A DNA stretch of 36,982 nucleotides from CAZUMW01 sp964621615 (GTDB lineage Bacteria > Desulfobacterota > WTBG01 > CAIYCZ01 > CAIRTM01): the NCBI GenBank assembly GCA_964621615.1, contig CAZUMW010000046.1:1-36982 (forward strand). The letters run 5' to 3'. The translations under genes and the position numbers were made by a program. Positions 7,412-15,788 of the stretch are shown here, piece after piece. A model generated the notes under the pieces. That model had not been told where the DNA came from. It was given only the letters and a program-made list of their open reading frames with translations, and searched no databases. Each line of letters begins with the position of its first letter. The first letter of the stretch is position 1.

Positions 7412-8038
7412 GTGAAACCGTTAACCCCCTCAGAAATCGAGCAGGAGTCGATGCGCATCATCGATCGCGAAGCAGGAGACCACCCCTTTACAGATCGTGA
7501 GTGGCACATCGTCAGGCGCATAATCCACGCGACTGCAGATTTTGATTATATGAAATCGGTTGTTTTTTCACCGCGTTCGGCGGACGGTGCGGTTGAAGCG
7601 CTGCAGGGCGGCTCAGCTGTTTATGTGGACACCAGGATGCTCGAAGCTGGAGTGCATAAACAGACGCTGTCAGATCTCGGCTGTCGTCTGATTTCCTGTA
7701 TATCTGATGTGTCGGTTATTGCTGAAAGTAAGGAGACCGGCCGTACTCGCTCTGCTTGTGCGGTCCGGAAGGCCGCCCCTGAGCTTGACGGCGCTGTTAT
7801 TGTTATCGGCAATGCCCCCACTGCGCTTCATGAGGCAGTGACCCTTTATGAGGAGGGCAGAATCAGCCCGGCGATCATTATCGGGCTTCCGGTAGGGTTT
7901 GTGGAGGCGCAGGAGTCAAAGCAGCGGCTGTCACAGTGCGCGTGCAGACATATAACCAATACGGGCAGAAAAGGCGGAACGCCCGCTGCTGCTGCGGCCG
8001 TGAATGCATTGTTGCAGCTGGCCGGGGGCTGGCGGTGA
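7412..8038 (+). CDS. cbiC: Cobalt-precorrin-8 methylmutase CbiC
   Basis: 208 residues. It moves the C11 methyl group to C12, converting cobalt-precorrin-8 to cobyrinic acid. Diagnostic motifs are RIIHATADFDY, with the catalytic-type histidine, then GNAPTAL and PVGFVEAQESK. The start is read as GTG 7412 because AAGGAG at 7401-7406 sits 5 bases upstream; an upstream in-frame GTG at 7391 lacks such a site. The gap after cbiB is short, consistent with one transcript. Confidence 0.95.
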   Translation: MKPLTPSEIEQESMRIIDREAGDHPFTDREWHIVRRIIHATADFDYMKSVVFSPRSADGAVEALQGGSAVYVDTRMLEAGVHKQTLSDLGCRLISCISDVSVIAESKETGRTRSACAVRKAAPELDGAVIVIGNAPTALHEAVTLYEEGRISPAIIIGLPVGFVEAQESKQRLSQCACRHITNTGRKGGTPAAAAAVNALLQLAGGWR

Positions 8039-8079
8039 CGCAGGTTCTTCCGGTTCGATAGAATATTGTGTGAGAAATT

Positions 8080-8787
8080 ATGAGCTCTGTACTGTATATC
8101 GTTGGCATAGGGCCGGGTGACCCTGGCCTGATAACCGTACGTGGGGCTGAGGTGCTGCAGTCGGTTCATACCGTTTTTGTTCCCGTCTCACGTGCCGACA
8201 GAAATAGCCGCGCGCTGGAAATAGCAGAGCAGCACCTTCCTGACGGCTGTATGATCGAAAAGCTGCTTTTCCCCATGACCCGTAATGCCGAAATCCTTGA
8301 AAAGCACTATATGGACAATGCCGCCAGTATACGAAACAGGCTGATTGATGGCATTAATGCCGCGCTGATTACCCTTGGGGACCCGTCAACCTACAGCACA
8401 ACATGGCCTGTGTGCAGGCTTTTCCGGGAGTGCTCCCCTGAGACAGCGGTGGAAATAATACCGGGTGTAACATCGTATGCAAGCGCAGCAGCCCGTGCTC
8501 AGCGGGCGCTTGTAGACGGCAACGAATGCTTATCGGTCGTATCCTCATATGATGACCCGCAGCGGATAGCTGCAATAATTGATGCTTCGGATACCGTTGT
8601 GTTTCTTAAAACATATACCTGCAGGCAGCGCGTGCTGGACATTATAGCCGATAAAGGTTTTGAGCATAACTGTGTGTACATCCGGCGCTGCGGGCTTGAA
8701 GATGAACAGATACTCCATGACATGAGCAGCATTCCGGAGGAGTGCGATTATCTTTCCATGATTATTTTAAAAAAAATCCTGACTTGA
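8080..8787 (+). CDS. cbiL: Cobalt-factor II C20-methyltransferase CbiL
   Basis: 235-residue tetrapyrrole (SUMT-fold) methyltransferase. The N-terminal glycine-rich loop YIVGIGPGDPGLITVRGA, the LGDPSTYSTTW motif and IIPGVTSYASAAA are the standard SAM/substrate-site blocks, and the LGDPSTYST form is typical of the C20 enzymes CbiL/CobI. It methylates C20 of cobalt-factor II/precorrin-2. Context with cbiD and cbiG-type genes places it in the cobalt-early, anaerobic route. The ribosome site before ATG 8080 is weak (GAGAAATT). Confidence 0.92.
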   Translation: MSSVLYIVGIGPGDPGLITVRGAEVLQSVHTVFVPVSRADRNSRALEIAEQHLPDGCMIEKLLFPMTRNAEILEKHYMDNAASIRNRLIDGINAALITLGDPSTYSTTWPVCRLFRECSPETAVEIIPGVTSYASAAARAQRALVDGNECLSVVSSYDDPQRIAAIIDASDTVVFLKTYTCRQRVLDIIADKGFEHNCVYIRRCGLEDEQILHDMSSIPEECDYLSMIILKKILT

Positions 8788-8796
8788 GCGGCATCT

Positions 8797-8817
8797 GCCT
8801 GAATTGTAGCTTCAGGC
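8797..8817. repeat. Small hairpin between cbiL and cbiD
   Basis: GCCTGAA and TTCAGGC form a perfect 7-bp stem with a 7-nt loop in the 82-bp gap. No T-run follows, so it is more likely an RNA processing or stability element than a terminator. Confidence 0.45.
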
Positions 8818-8869
8818 GCCTTCTGTCCGGGTCGGCTCAACGCAGGGACAGTGTCGGGGAAGCTGCATT

Positions 8870-9940
8870 ATGGCTGAAAAGCGTCACCTGAGGACAGGTT
8901 TTACAACCGGAACGTGTGCTTCGGCTGCGGCGAAAGGTGCGCTTTTGTATATGTTCAATCATAGGCCGCCCTCCGTGCCGGTGACCCTCCCTGACGGCCA
9001 GTGTGCTGAAATACCGGTGCATAATGCGATGCCGACAGCGGAGGGGTGGATGTGTGAGGTGGTTAAAGATGCGGGTGATGATCCTGATGTCACTGCCGGG
9101 GCCGTAATCAGGTCCGAAGCGAAGATTATTGAAAAATCGGGGATACTTATCAGCGGCGGCGACGGTGTCGGGATCGTTACGCGACCCGGTCTTGCAGTGC
9201 CCGTTGGAGAGCCGGCGATCAATCCGGTACCCCGCACAATGATTGCCGCAGCAGCAGCGCAGGTGCTTCCTGCCGACTATGGTGCCGAGATCGCTATCAG
9301 CGTTCCCGGCGGTGAGCTCATTGCAGAAAAAACACTCAACAGGCGCCTGGGGATTATCGGCGGGATTTCCATTCTCGGGACGACCGGCCGGGTTATTCCA
9401 TATTCACATGCAGCGTACCGTGAATCAATTGTGTGCGCACTTGATGTAGCCTGCGCCAGCGGTATTGAGCATGTTGTTTTCTCAACCGGCAAGGCCAGCG
9501 AGCAAAACGTGCGGACACTATACCCCGATCTTGGAGAAGCGGGTTTTGTGCTTATGGCTGATTATTTTATGTTTGCGCTGAAAGAGGCACAGAAGCACGG
9601 GGTGCGGCGCATCAGCGTTTCATGCTTTCCGGCGAAGCTGCTTAAAATGGCTTCGGGTGCTGCGTCTACACACTGTTCGAAGTCACAAATCGATCTGGGC
9701 CTTATGGCTGAGCTTTGCAGAAAGGAGGGCCTGCCCGAGGCAGACGCTGTAGCGGTGAGGGCTGCAAATACCGTTCGGCACGCATGCGGGCTGGCTCCGT
9801 TCCCGGTTGTTCAGAAGGTGTGCGCGCGTCTGGCTGAAGCGGTGTGCAGGCGCATTCGACAAGCCGCCGGCCGCTTTGTGATCCCGGAGGTTATTGTGTT
9901 TTCATACTCACATGAAATTTTGTTTAAGGGGGGATACTGA
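8870..9940 (+). CDS. cbiD: Cobalt-precorrin-5B C1-methyltransferase CbiD
   Basis: 356 residues, standard CbiD length. The N-terminus LRTGFTTGTCASAAAKGAL is diagnostic, and VTRPGLAVPVGEPAINPVPR is another conserved block. CbiD methylates C1 during ring contraction in the anaerobic pathway only; the aerobic route uses the unrelated CobF, so this gene fixes the pathway type. The stop TGA overlaps the ATG of the next gene by one base (TGATG), an arrangement typical of coupled translation. Confidence 0.96.
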   Translation: MAEKRHLRTGFTTGTCASAAAKGALLYMFNHRPPSVPVTLPDGQCAEIPVHNAMPTAEGWMCEVVKDAGDDPDVTAGAVIRSEAKIIEKSGILISGGDGVGIVTRPGLAVPVGEPAINPVPRTMIAAAAAQVLPADYGAEIAISVPGGELIAEKTLNRRLGIIGGISILGTTGRVIPYSHAAYRESIVCALDVACASGIEHVVFSTGKASEQNVRTLYPDLGEAGFVLMADYFMFALKEAQKHGVRRISVSCFPAKLLKMASGAASTHCSKSQIDLGLMAELCRKEGLPEADAVAVRAANTVRHACGLAPFPVVQKVCARLAEAVCRRIRQAAGRFVIPEVIVFSYSHEILFKGGY

Positions 9941-11181
9941 TGCGAAACAAGAAGGCCGGCAGGCACGGAATTGCAGTTGTCGGCATGGGCATTTCCCCCG
10001 ATTGCCTTTCGCTGAAGGCGCGTCAGCTGATTATGAACGCTGAAGTCCTTGCCGGCGGGAAACGGCTTTTGTCATCTTTCCCCGATCATCCCGGCGAGAA
10101 AGTGCCCATAGGCAAAAATGCATCAGATACGATAAGGGGCTTAAGGCAAAAGGCAGACGACAAAAGGGTTGTTGTGCTTGCCTCCGGAGATCCGAACTTT
10201 TTCGGCATTGCTGATCTGATGTATCGCTATTTTGACAAGCAGGAGCTTGAAGTTCTGCCCGGGACTACAGCCTTTCAGTCAGCTTTTGCCAGAATAAAGG
10301 AGCCGTGGGGCAGCGCTTTTTTTATAAGCATACACGGACGGGATATGAGCGGCCTCGACCGCGTCTGCAGGGAGCAGGGAACGTTTGTTGTGTACTGCGG
10401 CGGGCGGCAGACTCCTGATCAGGCGGCCCGATATCTTCTTGAGCGCGATAGCGGTCTCAAGTCATGTTCGGCATGGGTGTTTGAAAATCTGGGGACACGC
10501 AGAGAAAAAATAACCGGCACAACGCTCGGCAGCGTTCGTAAGAGGTCGTATTCCTCCCTTGCCATGATGATTATCCGACAGGATCGACCGCAAAAGACGC
10601 TGCCGGTCGGCATCCCCGATTCGATGTTTTCCCATGAGCGATCCATGATAACCAAGTGCGATATACGGCTTATGTTGATTGCCCGGCTTCAGCTGCATCA
10701 AAGCGCCGTGATGTGGGATATCGGTGCCGGCTGCGGATCTGTTTCCATTGAGGCTGCACATCTGAACCCCGCTTTGCGCGTTTTTTCCGTCGAGCGCAGG
10801 CGTGCCCGCTATAAAGATATGCGCAAAAACGTTGCTGATCTCGGCACAAAAAATGTCACTCCCGTTCTGGGAACTGCTCCCGGAGCATTGAAAAATTTGC
10901 CTTCGCCCGATTGTATATTTATCGGTGGGTCCGGCGGCGGCATTCATGATATACTGGCATACTGCACGCGCAGGCAGAACCGCGGCGGAAGGATTGTTAT
11001 GAATTGCGTCACCGTGGAAACCCTTGCAGATGCGGTTTCTTTTTTCCGCAACAACAGGTGCGTATATTCCGTTACGTCGGTGCAGCTGAGCCGGACAGAA
11101 AGCGAATCGCATCCTGGAATCATGCGCGCTGAAAATCCGGTTTTTATAATTACGGCACATTTACGTTCTGCAAGGAGTTAG
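9940..11181 (+). CDS. cbiET: CbiE-CbiT fusion: cobalt-precorrin-7 C5/C15 methyltransferase and decarboxylase
   Basis: 413 residues. The first half (about 1-215) is a tetrapyrrole methyltransferase: GIAVVGMGIS at 10-19 and SGDPNFFGI at 82-90 mark CbiE, the C5 methyltransferase. The second half (about 230-413) is a class I Rossmann methyltransferase with motif I WDIGAGCGSVSIE at 259-271, which is CbiT, the C15 methyltransferase that also decarboxylates the C12 acetate. The same fusion order occurs in CobL of the aerobic pathway; here the surrounding cbi genes indicate the cobalt-containing substrate. It is preceded by AAGGGGGGAT and overlaps cbiD by one base. Confidence 0.94.
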   Translation: MRNKKAGRHGIAVVGMGISPDCLSLKARQLIMNAEVLAGGKRLLSSFPDHPGEKVPIGKNASDTIRGLRQKADDKRVVVLASGDPNFFGIADLMYRYFDKQELEVLPGTTAFQSAFARIKEPWGSAFFISIHGRDMSGLDRVCREQGTFVVYCGGRQTPDQAARYLLERDSGLKSCSAWVFENLGTRREKITGTTLGSVRKRSYSSLAMMIIRQDRPQKTLPVGIPDSMFSHERSMITKCDIRLMLIARLQLHQSAVMWDIGAGCGSVSIEAAHLNPALRVFSVERRRARYKDMRKNVADLGTKNVTPVLGTAPGALKNLPSPDCIFIGGSGGGIHDILAYCTRRQNRGGRIVMNCVTVETLADAVSFFRNNRCVYSVTSVQLSRTESESHPGIMRAENPVFIITAHLRSARS

Positions 11182-11187
11182 GGGCAT

Positions 11188-13059
11188 ATGTCCGGAAAGG
11201 TTTTATTTGTGGGTGCCGGACCCGGAGATCCCGGGCTGCTGACTGTTAAGGCTCAGCGGGCGATCGAACGCGCTGACGTTATTGTGTATGCCGGGTCGCT
11301 TATTAATCCTGAAGTCCTCACCTATGCAAAAAGCGGTGCGCGCCGCGTCGACAGCGCGTCGCTCAGCCTCGATGATATTATTGAAGAGCTGGCCCAAGCC
11401 GCTCAAAGCGGAGCTGTAGCCGTACGGCTACACAGCGGCGACCCGTCTGTGTATGGGGCAATTGCAGAGCAGATAGCGCTGCTTGATAGAAGAAACATAC
11501 CGTATGAGGTTATCCCGGGAGTGAGCTCGGCATTTGCCGCAGCCGCAGCGCTCGGCATGGAATATACGCTCCCCGGCATTACCCAGACGCTTATTATAAC
11601 GCGCAGAAGCGGCAGAACCCCGGTTCCACGCGAGGAGAATCTTTCCCTGCTGGCGAGCCACCGGTGCTCAATGGCTATCTATTTAAGCATCGGCATGATA
11701 TCTGATACTGTTGATGATCTTCGACGGGCAGGGCTGCCTGACAGCACCCCTGCCGCTGTTGTATACCGTGCAAGCTGGCCCGACGAGAAGCGCATTACCG
11801 GCACGCTGGCTACTATAGCGGACAGCGTAGCCCGTGAAGATATTTCGCGGCAGGCTGTTATTATTGTCGGTGAGGCTGTGCGCCGCGCCGTCAAGGAGCC
11901 CTCAAAGCTGTATTCGATCGATTTCGGCCACGGGTTCAGAGCGGTGCGCGGAAGCAAAAAAGAGGGCGCTGCCGTCATAGCAGTTACCAGGCGCGGATGG
12001 CATACCGGTAAAAAGATACTTGATACGCTTGATGATGCATCGCTGTATATACCTGATAAGTTCAGGGAAGAGATTTCAGGGGATAAAATATTTCACTACA
12101 GTGACTTGTCCCAGGCCGCAGCGCGCCTTTTTTTCGCCTGCGACAAGCTGATTCTTGTTATGGCAACCGGCATTGCCGTGCGTATAATCGCTCCGCTTGT
12201 ACGCTCTAAATGGGATGACCCGGCAGTGGTTGCCATGGATGACAGCGGCAGAAATATTATCAGCCTTTTATCCGGGCACTGGGGCGGGGCAAATGATCTG
12301 GCAGAGCAGCTTGCCCACGCTCTTGACGGGTATGCAGTGGTGACGACCGAAAGCGATGTCATGGGGTTCCCGTCGGTTGATCTGCTTGTTAAAGCGATTG
12401 CCGGCAGAGTGGCTCCTGAGCAGACAGCGCTTATCAAAAATATTCAGACAGATATTCTGGAAGGGCACGATGTCGGCTTTTATCCAGAAGAGCTTCTTGG
12501 GTTCTCGCACATGAAGCGCCATCCGAATATACATTGCTTTTCCGGTCAGAATGAGCTGCTTGCTGCCGGATGCCGCTCCGGGGTTATCGTTACACACGCG
12601 CCTGTACAGCATGACCCCGGGAAGTACCTTTGTGTGCGCCCCTGCAACCTGGTGGCAGGTGTCGGCTGTCACCGGGATATTTCCGAACGAGAAATTGCCG
12701 CGGGATTCGAAGAAGTGTTCCGCAGCCGCAACCTCAGCGATGACAGCCTTGCAATGATTTGTACCATAGAGAACAAGCAGGATGAAACCGGGCTCATAGA
12801 ATATGCGCGCATGCGCAATGTTCCCCTGGTTTTTTACTCTTCAAACCATATTAATAAAGTTTCAGTTTTGTCGCCTGAATCAAAGCATGCCATGAAAACC
12901 ATGGGCGTTCACGGCGTCGCAGAGCCCTGCGCGCTGATTGGCGCTGACGGCGGAGAGCTGATTATGCCGAAAATCAAACTTCAGAATATGACCATAGCGG
13001 TAGCGGCTGCACCCCTGCAGCGGCTTTTCGAAGACAGTGAGGACATAACAGATGTCTGA
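11188..13059 (+). CDS. cbiFG: CbiF-CbiG fusion: cobalt-precorrin-4 C11-methyltransferase and cobalt-precorrin-5A hydrolase
   Basis: 623-residue bifunctional protein. Residues ~1-250 form a tetrapyrrole methyltransferase of the CbiF/CobM type (VLFVGAGPGDPGLLTVKAQ; HSGDPSVYGA; VIPGVSSAFAAAAALG). After a short linker, ~258-623 matches CbiG: VMATGIAVRIIAPLV, LLSGHWGGANDLAEQLA and the C-terminal domain beginning LVAGVGCHRDIS. CbiG opens the delta-lactone and releases acetaldehyde, so it acts directly on the CbiF product after the C11 methylation; fusing the two could channel an unstable intermediate. The ATG lies 6 bp after cbiET, and the 3' end overlaps cbiH by 8 bp. Confidence 0.94.
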   Translation: MSGKVLFVGAGPGDPGLLTVKAQRAIERADVIVYAGSLINPEVLTYAKSGARRVDSASLSLDDIIEELAQAAQSGAVAVRLHSGDPSVYGAIAEQIALLDRRNIPYEVIPGVSSAFAAAAALGMEYTLPGITQTLIITRRSGRTPVPREENLSLLASHRCSMAIYLSIGMISDTVDDLRRAGLPDSTPAAVVYRASWPDEKRITGTLATIADSVAREDISRQAVIIVGEAVRRAVKEPSKLYSIDFGHGFRAVRGSKKEGAAVIAVTRRGWHTGKKILDTLDDASLYIPDKFREEISGDKIFHYSDLSQAAARLFFACDKLILVMATGIAVRIIAPLVRSKWDDPAVVAMDDSGRNIISLLSGHWGGANDLAEQLAHALDGYAVVTTESDVMGFPSVDLLVKAIAGRVAPEQTALIKNIQTDILEGHDVGFYPEELLGFSHMKRHPNIHCFSGQNELLAAGCRSGVIVTHAPVQHDPGKYLCVRPCNLVAGVGCHRDISEREIAAGFEEVFRSRNLSDDSLAMICTIENKQDETGLIEYARMRNVPLVFYSSNHINKVSVLSPESKHAMKTMGVHGVAEPCALIGADGGELIMPKIKLQNMTIAVAAAPLQRLFEDSEDITDV

Positions 13060-13801
13060 GTCCGGAGCCGGCCTTTTTGTTGTAGGAACAGGGCCGGGAA
13101 GCCCTGAGTGTATGACTGCGTACGCCAGGCGCATAGTGTCGGACGCTCAGGTGGTTGTCGGGTACCGGTCATATATTGAGCTTATTGAGCCGCTGTGTGC
13201 GGGGAAGCGCGTTGTGTCAAACGGTATGGGTCAGGAGCGGCAGCGGTGCCGGCAGGCGCTTGAATACCTTCAGCAGGGCCTGAAAGTGGCCGTTGTGTCA
13301 AGCGGTGACGCCGGCATTTACGGAATGGCGGGGCTTGTTCTGGAGCTTGCGGAAGAAGCCGGCGCCGATGCGCAGAGCAGGATAGAAATTGTTCCCGGCG
13401 TTCCCGCGTTTGTTGCTGCTGCCTCCCGCGTGGGCGCACCGCTTATGCATGATTTTGCATGCATTTCCCTGAGCGACCTGATGACGCCCTGGGAAAAGAT
13501 CGAAAAGAGGCTTCAGGCTGCTGCCGGGGCTGATTTTGTAACCTGCCTGTATAATCCGAAAAGCACGAAGCGGATAAGTCATATTGTCAGAGCACACGAA
13601 ATATTTTCCACGTTCCGGAACCCCGGCACGCCGTGTGCCGTGGTGCGGGATGCGTATCGGATAGAGGAAACCGTTTGCATGAGCGCGCTGAAAGATATGC
13701 TCAATCACCGGATTGATATGCGAAGCATAGTCATTATCGGCAACAGCGAAACCTATTCACGCGGCTCGCTGATGATTACGCCGCGCGGCTATGAGCGGTA
13801 A
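13052..13801 (+). CDS. cbiH: Cobalt-precorrin-3 C17-methyltransferase CbiH
   Basis: 249-residue SUMT-fold methyltransferase that performs C17 methylation and ring contraction. Signatures are FVVGTGPGSPECMTAYA at the N-terminus, SSGDAGIYGMAGL and VPGVPAFVAAASRVGAPL, followed by ISLSDLMTPWEKIEKRL, which is characteristic of CbiH/CobJ. It is the last gene of the run cbiB-C-L-D-ET-FG-H, overlapping cbiFG by 8 bp. A 208-bp gap with repeats follows, so the operon probably ends here. Confidence 0.95.
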   Translation: MSESGAGLFVVGTGPGSPECMTAYARRIVSDAQVVVGYRSYIELIEPLCAGKRVVSNGMGQERQRCRQALEYLQQGLKVAVVSSGDAGIYGMAGLVLELAEEAGADAQSRIEIVPGVPAFVAAASRVGAPLMHDFACISLSDLMTPWEKIEKRLQAAAGADFVTCLYNPKSTKRISHIVRAHEIFSTFRNPGTPCAVVRDAYRIEETVCMSALKDMLNHRIDMRSIVIIGNSETYSRGSLMITPRGYER

Positions 13802-13850
13802 GTACGCGCCGGGGATTTGAGAAAAATGTTTTGAACTGATATACTAAGAT

Positions 13851-13888
13851 AAACGTGTCCAAAATACATTAAAGCATTGAGCAAAAAG
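13851..13888 (+). repeat. Dispersed intergenic repeat, copy D (truncated)
   Basis: The first ~38 bases match the GTGTCC end of copy A: AAACGTGTCCAAAATA is identical, followed by a diverged AGCATTGA-CAAAA segment shared with copies A and C. The core and the C/G-rich half are absent; a hexamer repeat tract lies where they would be. Confidence 0.65.
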
Positions 13889-13889
13889 A

Positions 13890-13970
13890 ATCGTTGTCGT
13901 AATCGTGATTGACACGGTGGTCATTGGTGCATCGACAACGACAACGACAACGATAACGATAACGATTTTT
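13890..13970 (+). repeat. Hexamer repeat tract with matching upstream arm, possible terminator
   Basis: Positions 13933-13950 are three copies of CGACAA, followed by two of CGATAA (13951-13962) and CGATTT. Upstream, ATCGTTGTCGT at 13890-13900 is the exact reverse complement of 13944-13954, giving an 11-bp stem with a 43-nt loop. AATCGT at 13901-13906 can pair instead with ACGATT at 13962-13967, next to a T5 run ending at 13970. The tract could act as a slippery multi-register terminator for the cbi operon; copy number may vary between strains. Confidence 0.6.
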
Positions 13971-14009
13971 ATACAGGTAAATAGAATACCATGCGCTTAA
14001 GGCTTTTTT

Positions 14010-15764
14010 ATGCAAACCGATAAGCAGAACAGCTCCATCGATTCCATTGAACAGAAAGAGCATATCGATTACGATGATCTGCACCGCCTGCATCTGGACA
14101 CATATCCTGATATTGCGTTGACGCGGTTTCTGAATGTCGATTATGTTCATTTGAAAACCGCTGAAGGCGGCGATTTGTATGTGACCCGCCACGGGCTCCC
14201 GTTTCTTGAGTTTCTGCGGCCGGAAAACTGGTACAGCAGAAAGTGGTTCAAGGCAAACCGCCAGCGGCTTCAGGGCACCAGTACGGTGTACAAGGTGATA
14301 AGCAGGGAAATTGACGGGAAGAGCCTCGAGCTTGTGGTGAAATGGTCGCGTGTGGGTCAGGATGTGCCTCTTGAGACGAAAATTATCGAAGATGTTCTCA
14401 ACGCCGAATTCAACAGCCCCTTCGAGGAGTTTTCGCTTGTTGAGGAATTAAGAAGCAGCAACGGCGGGTTAATGAACAACCCTATCATGCTCCAAAAACC
14501 GCTTGCTATCTATGCCCCGCCCGAGAAGCTCCAGCTGTGGCAAACCGGGCGATCCAGGCACAAAATCATGAGCAAAATAGCAAAACATTCAGGCGTTGTG
14601 CTTGATATCCTGCGTCAGTATATCCTTATTTATAAATGGGTGCGGGGCATTGACGCTGTAGAGGCGAATGAGCAGCGCGCCCTGACTGTCAGCGAGCTGG
14701 AGTCATTTACGAAAAAGGTTATCGGGGATTTACGCACAAAAGGATACCGGGTGCTTGATCAGAAGCCGGCCCACTTCATTGTGCGGCTTCGCCCCGACGG
14801 CACCATGATGCGCCCGCGCCGCAAGCCGTCTATACCATATACGCTTATCGATTTTGAACTGCTTGAGCGGACGCCTGAGTATGAAACGAAGGTTAAGGCG
14901 ACCCGGCGCCGGCAGTACCTGCAAAAACAGCGTGATCGCTTTCAAAAGAAAACATACCGCCAGTGGCCGCAGCATTTGCATACGGCTAATATTATGGGGG
15001 TCGATTATGTGAGCGGCCCGACAGAGAGCACCAACGGCATGCTGTGGGTGGTGGGAAACGATCCCGATTTGTTTGACTATTTTCAGCCGGAGCGGTGGAG
15101 GAAAACCCCCCGGACGACACTTTCCCCGACAGATGAGGTGTATTACACAAAAACAAAGGACAATATCAACATAGTCTGGAAAGTGTCCAAGGTCGGGGAA
15201 AAGCCGGCGCCCGAGCGGTACAAGAGAATGCAGAAAATTATTCAGCACGGCTATAACAGCCCTTTTGAAGAATTCTCCCTCGCCTTTCAGCTAAGCGGGC
15301 AGGGTCTGCCCACTGTCTATCCCCGGGCAATTTATATGACGGGAACCCATTCCGACGGAGCCGATATAACAGATGACAGCAGATTTGAGTCTCACAGCTC
15401 TCTGCTTACGCCTGAAGGCAGGCCCATTTTGCGTAAAGATCACGATTATATAACCGTTTGGGGTTTCTGGAACGGCCTTGATGAGTCGCTCGCCGAGCAT
15501 GACGGAGAATATGTTACCGGGATCAATGCGCTTAATGCATTTCGGCGCGGGCTGATAACAGAAGATGAATACCTCAAGCTGATGCGGCAGGTGCGCGATC
15601 TTCTGGGGCGCCGTTTCTCGGTGGAGGATCTTGCCCTCAAGGGCAATCATGTGCTGCTGTCGCTGACATCGGGCGGCCGGCTTATACGAAACAAAAAACA
15701 GAAGCTTGAAATACGCTATTGCAATTTTGAGATGATAAAGCGCCGTGAGCAGCGCTCACAATGA
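14010..15764 (+). CDS. Unrecognised protein with two tandem kinase-like domains
   Basis: 584 residues; I cannot assign a named family. It is internally duplicated: residues ~50-290 and ~340-580 share (L/I)V(V/W)K at K111 and K391, NSPFEEFSL at 135-143 and 416-424, and a terminal hydrophobic-x-FE block. Repeat 1 has LDQKPAHFIV at 249-258 followed by LIDFE at 279-283. This resembles the catalytic loop (D-x-K-P ... N/H) and DFG-type metal site of protein-kinase-like folds, with K111 as the ATP lysine. In repeat 2 the last motif is CNFE (571-574), so the metal Asp is Asn. My reading is one possibly active and one degenerate kinase-like domain; this is inference from motif order. No signal peptide or membrane segment is seen. 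It sits 25 bp before the MeaB-like gene. Confidence 0.6.
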   Translation: MQTDKQNSSIDSIEQKEHIDYDDLHRLHLDTYPDIALTRFLNVDYVHLKTAEGGDLYVTRHGLPFLEFLRPENWYSRKWFKANRQRLQGTSTVYKVISREIDGKSLELVVKWSRVGQDVPLETKIIEDVLNAEFNSPFEEFSLVEELRSSNGGLMNNPIMLQKPLAIYAPPEKLQLWQTGRSRHKIMSKIAKHSGVVLDILRQYILIYKWVRGIDAVEANEQRALTVSELESFTKKVIGDLRTKGYRVLDQKPAHFIVRLRPDGTMMRPRRKPSIPYTLIDFELLERTPEYETKVKATRRRQYLQKQRDRFQKKTYRQWPQHLHTANIMGVDYVSGPTESTNGMLWVVGNDPDLFDYFQPERWRKTPRTTLSPTDEVYYTKTKDNINIVWKVSKVGEKPAPERYKRMQKIIQHGYNSPFEEFSLAFQLSGQGLPTVYPRAIYMTGTHSDGADITDDSRFESHSSLLTPEGRPILRKDHDYITVWGFWNGLDESLAEHDGEYVTGINALNAFRRGLITEDEYLKLMRQVRDLLGRRFSVEDLALKGNHVLLSLTSGGRLIRNKKQKLEIRYCNFEMIKRREQRSQ

Positions 15765-15788
15765 ACTCATAATCAGATCGGTGCATAC

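Noticed and set aside
10462..11160. 232-residue open frame on the minus strand
   Set aside because: It is fully opposite the CbiE-CbiT fusion and has no motifs or ribosome site that would outweigh the plus-strand gene.
13933..13968. CRISPR-like repeats
   Set aside because: The units are only 6 bp and contiguous with no spacers; this is a simple tandem repeat.
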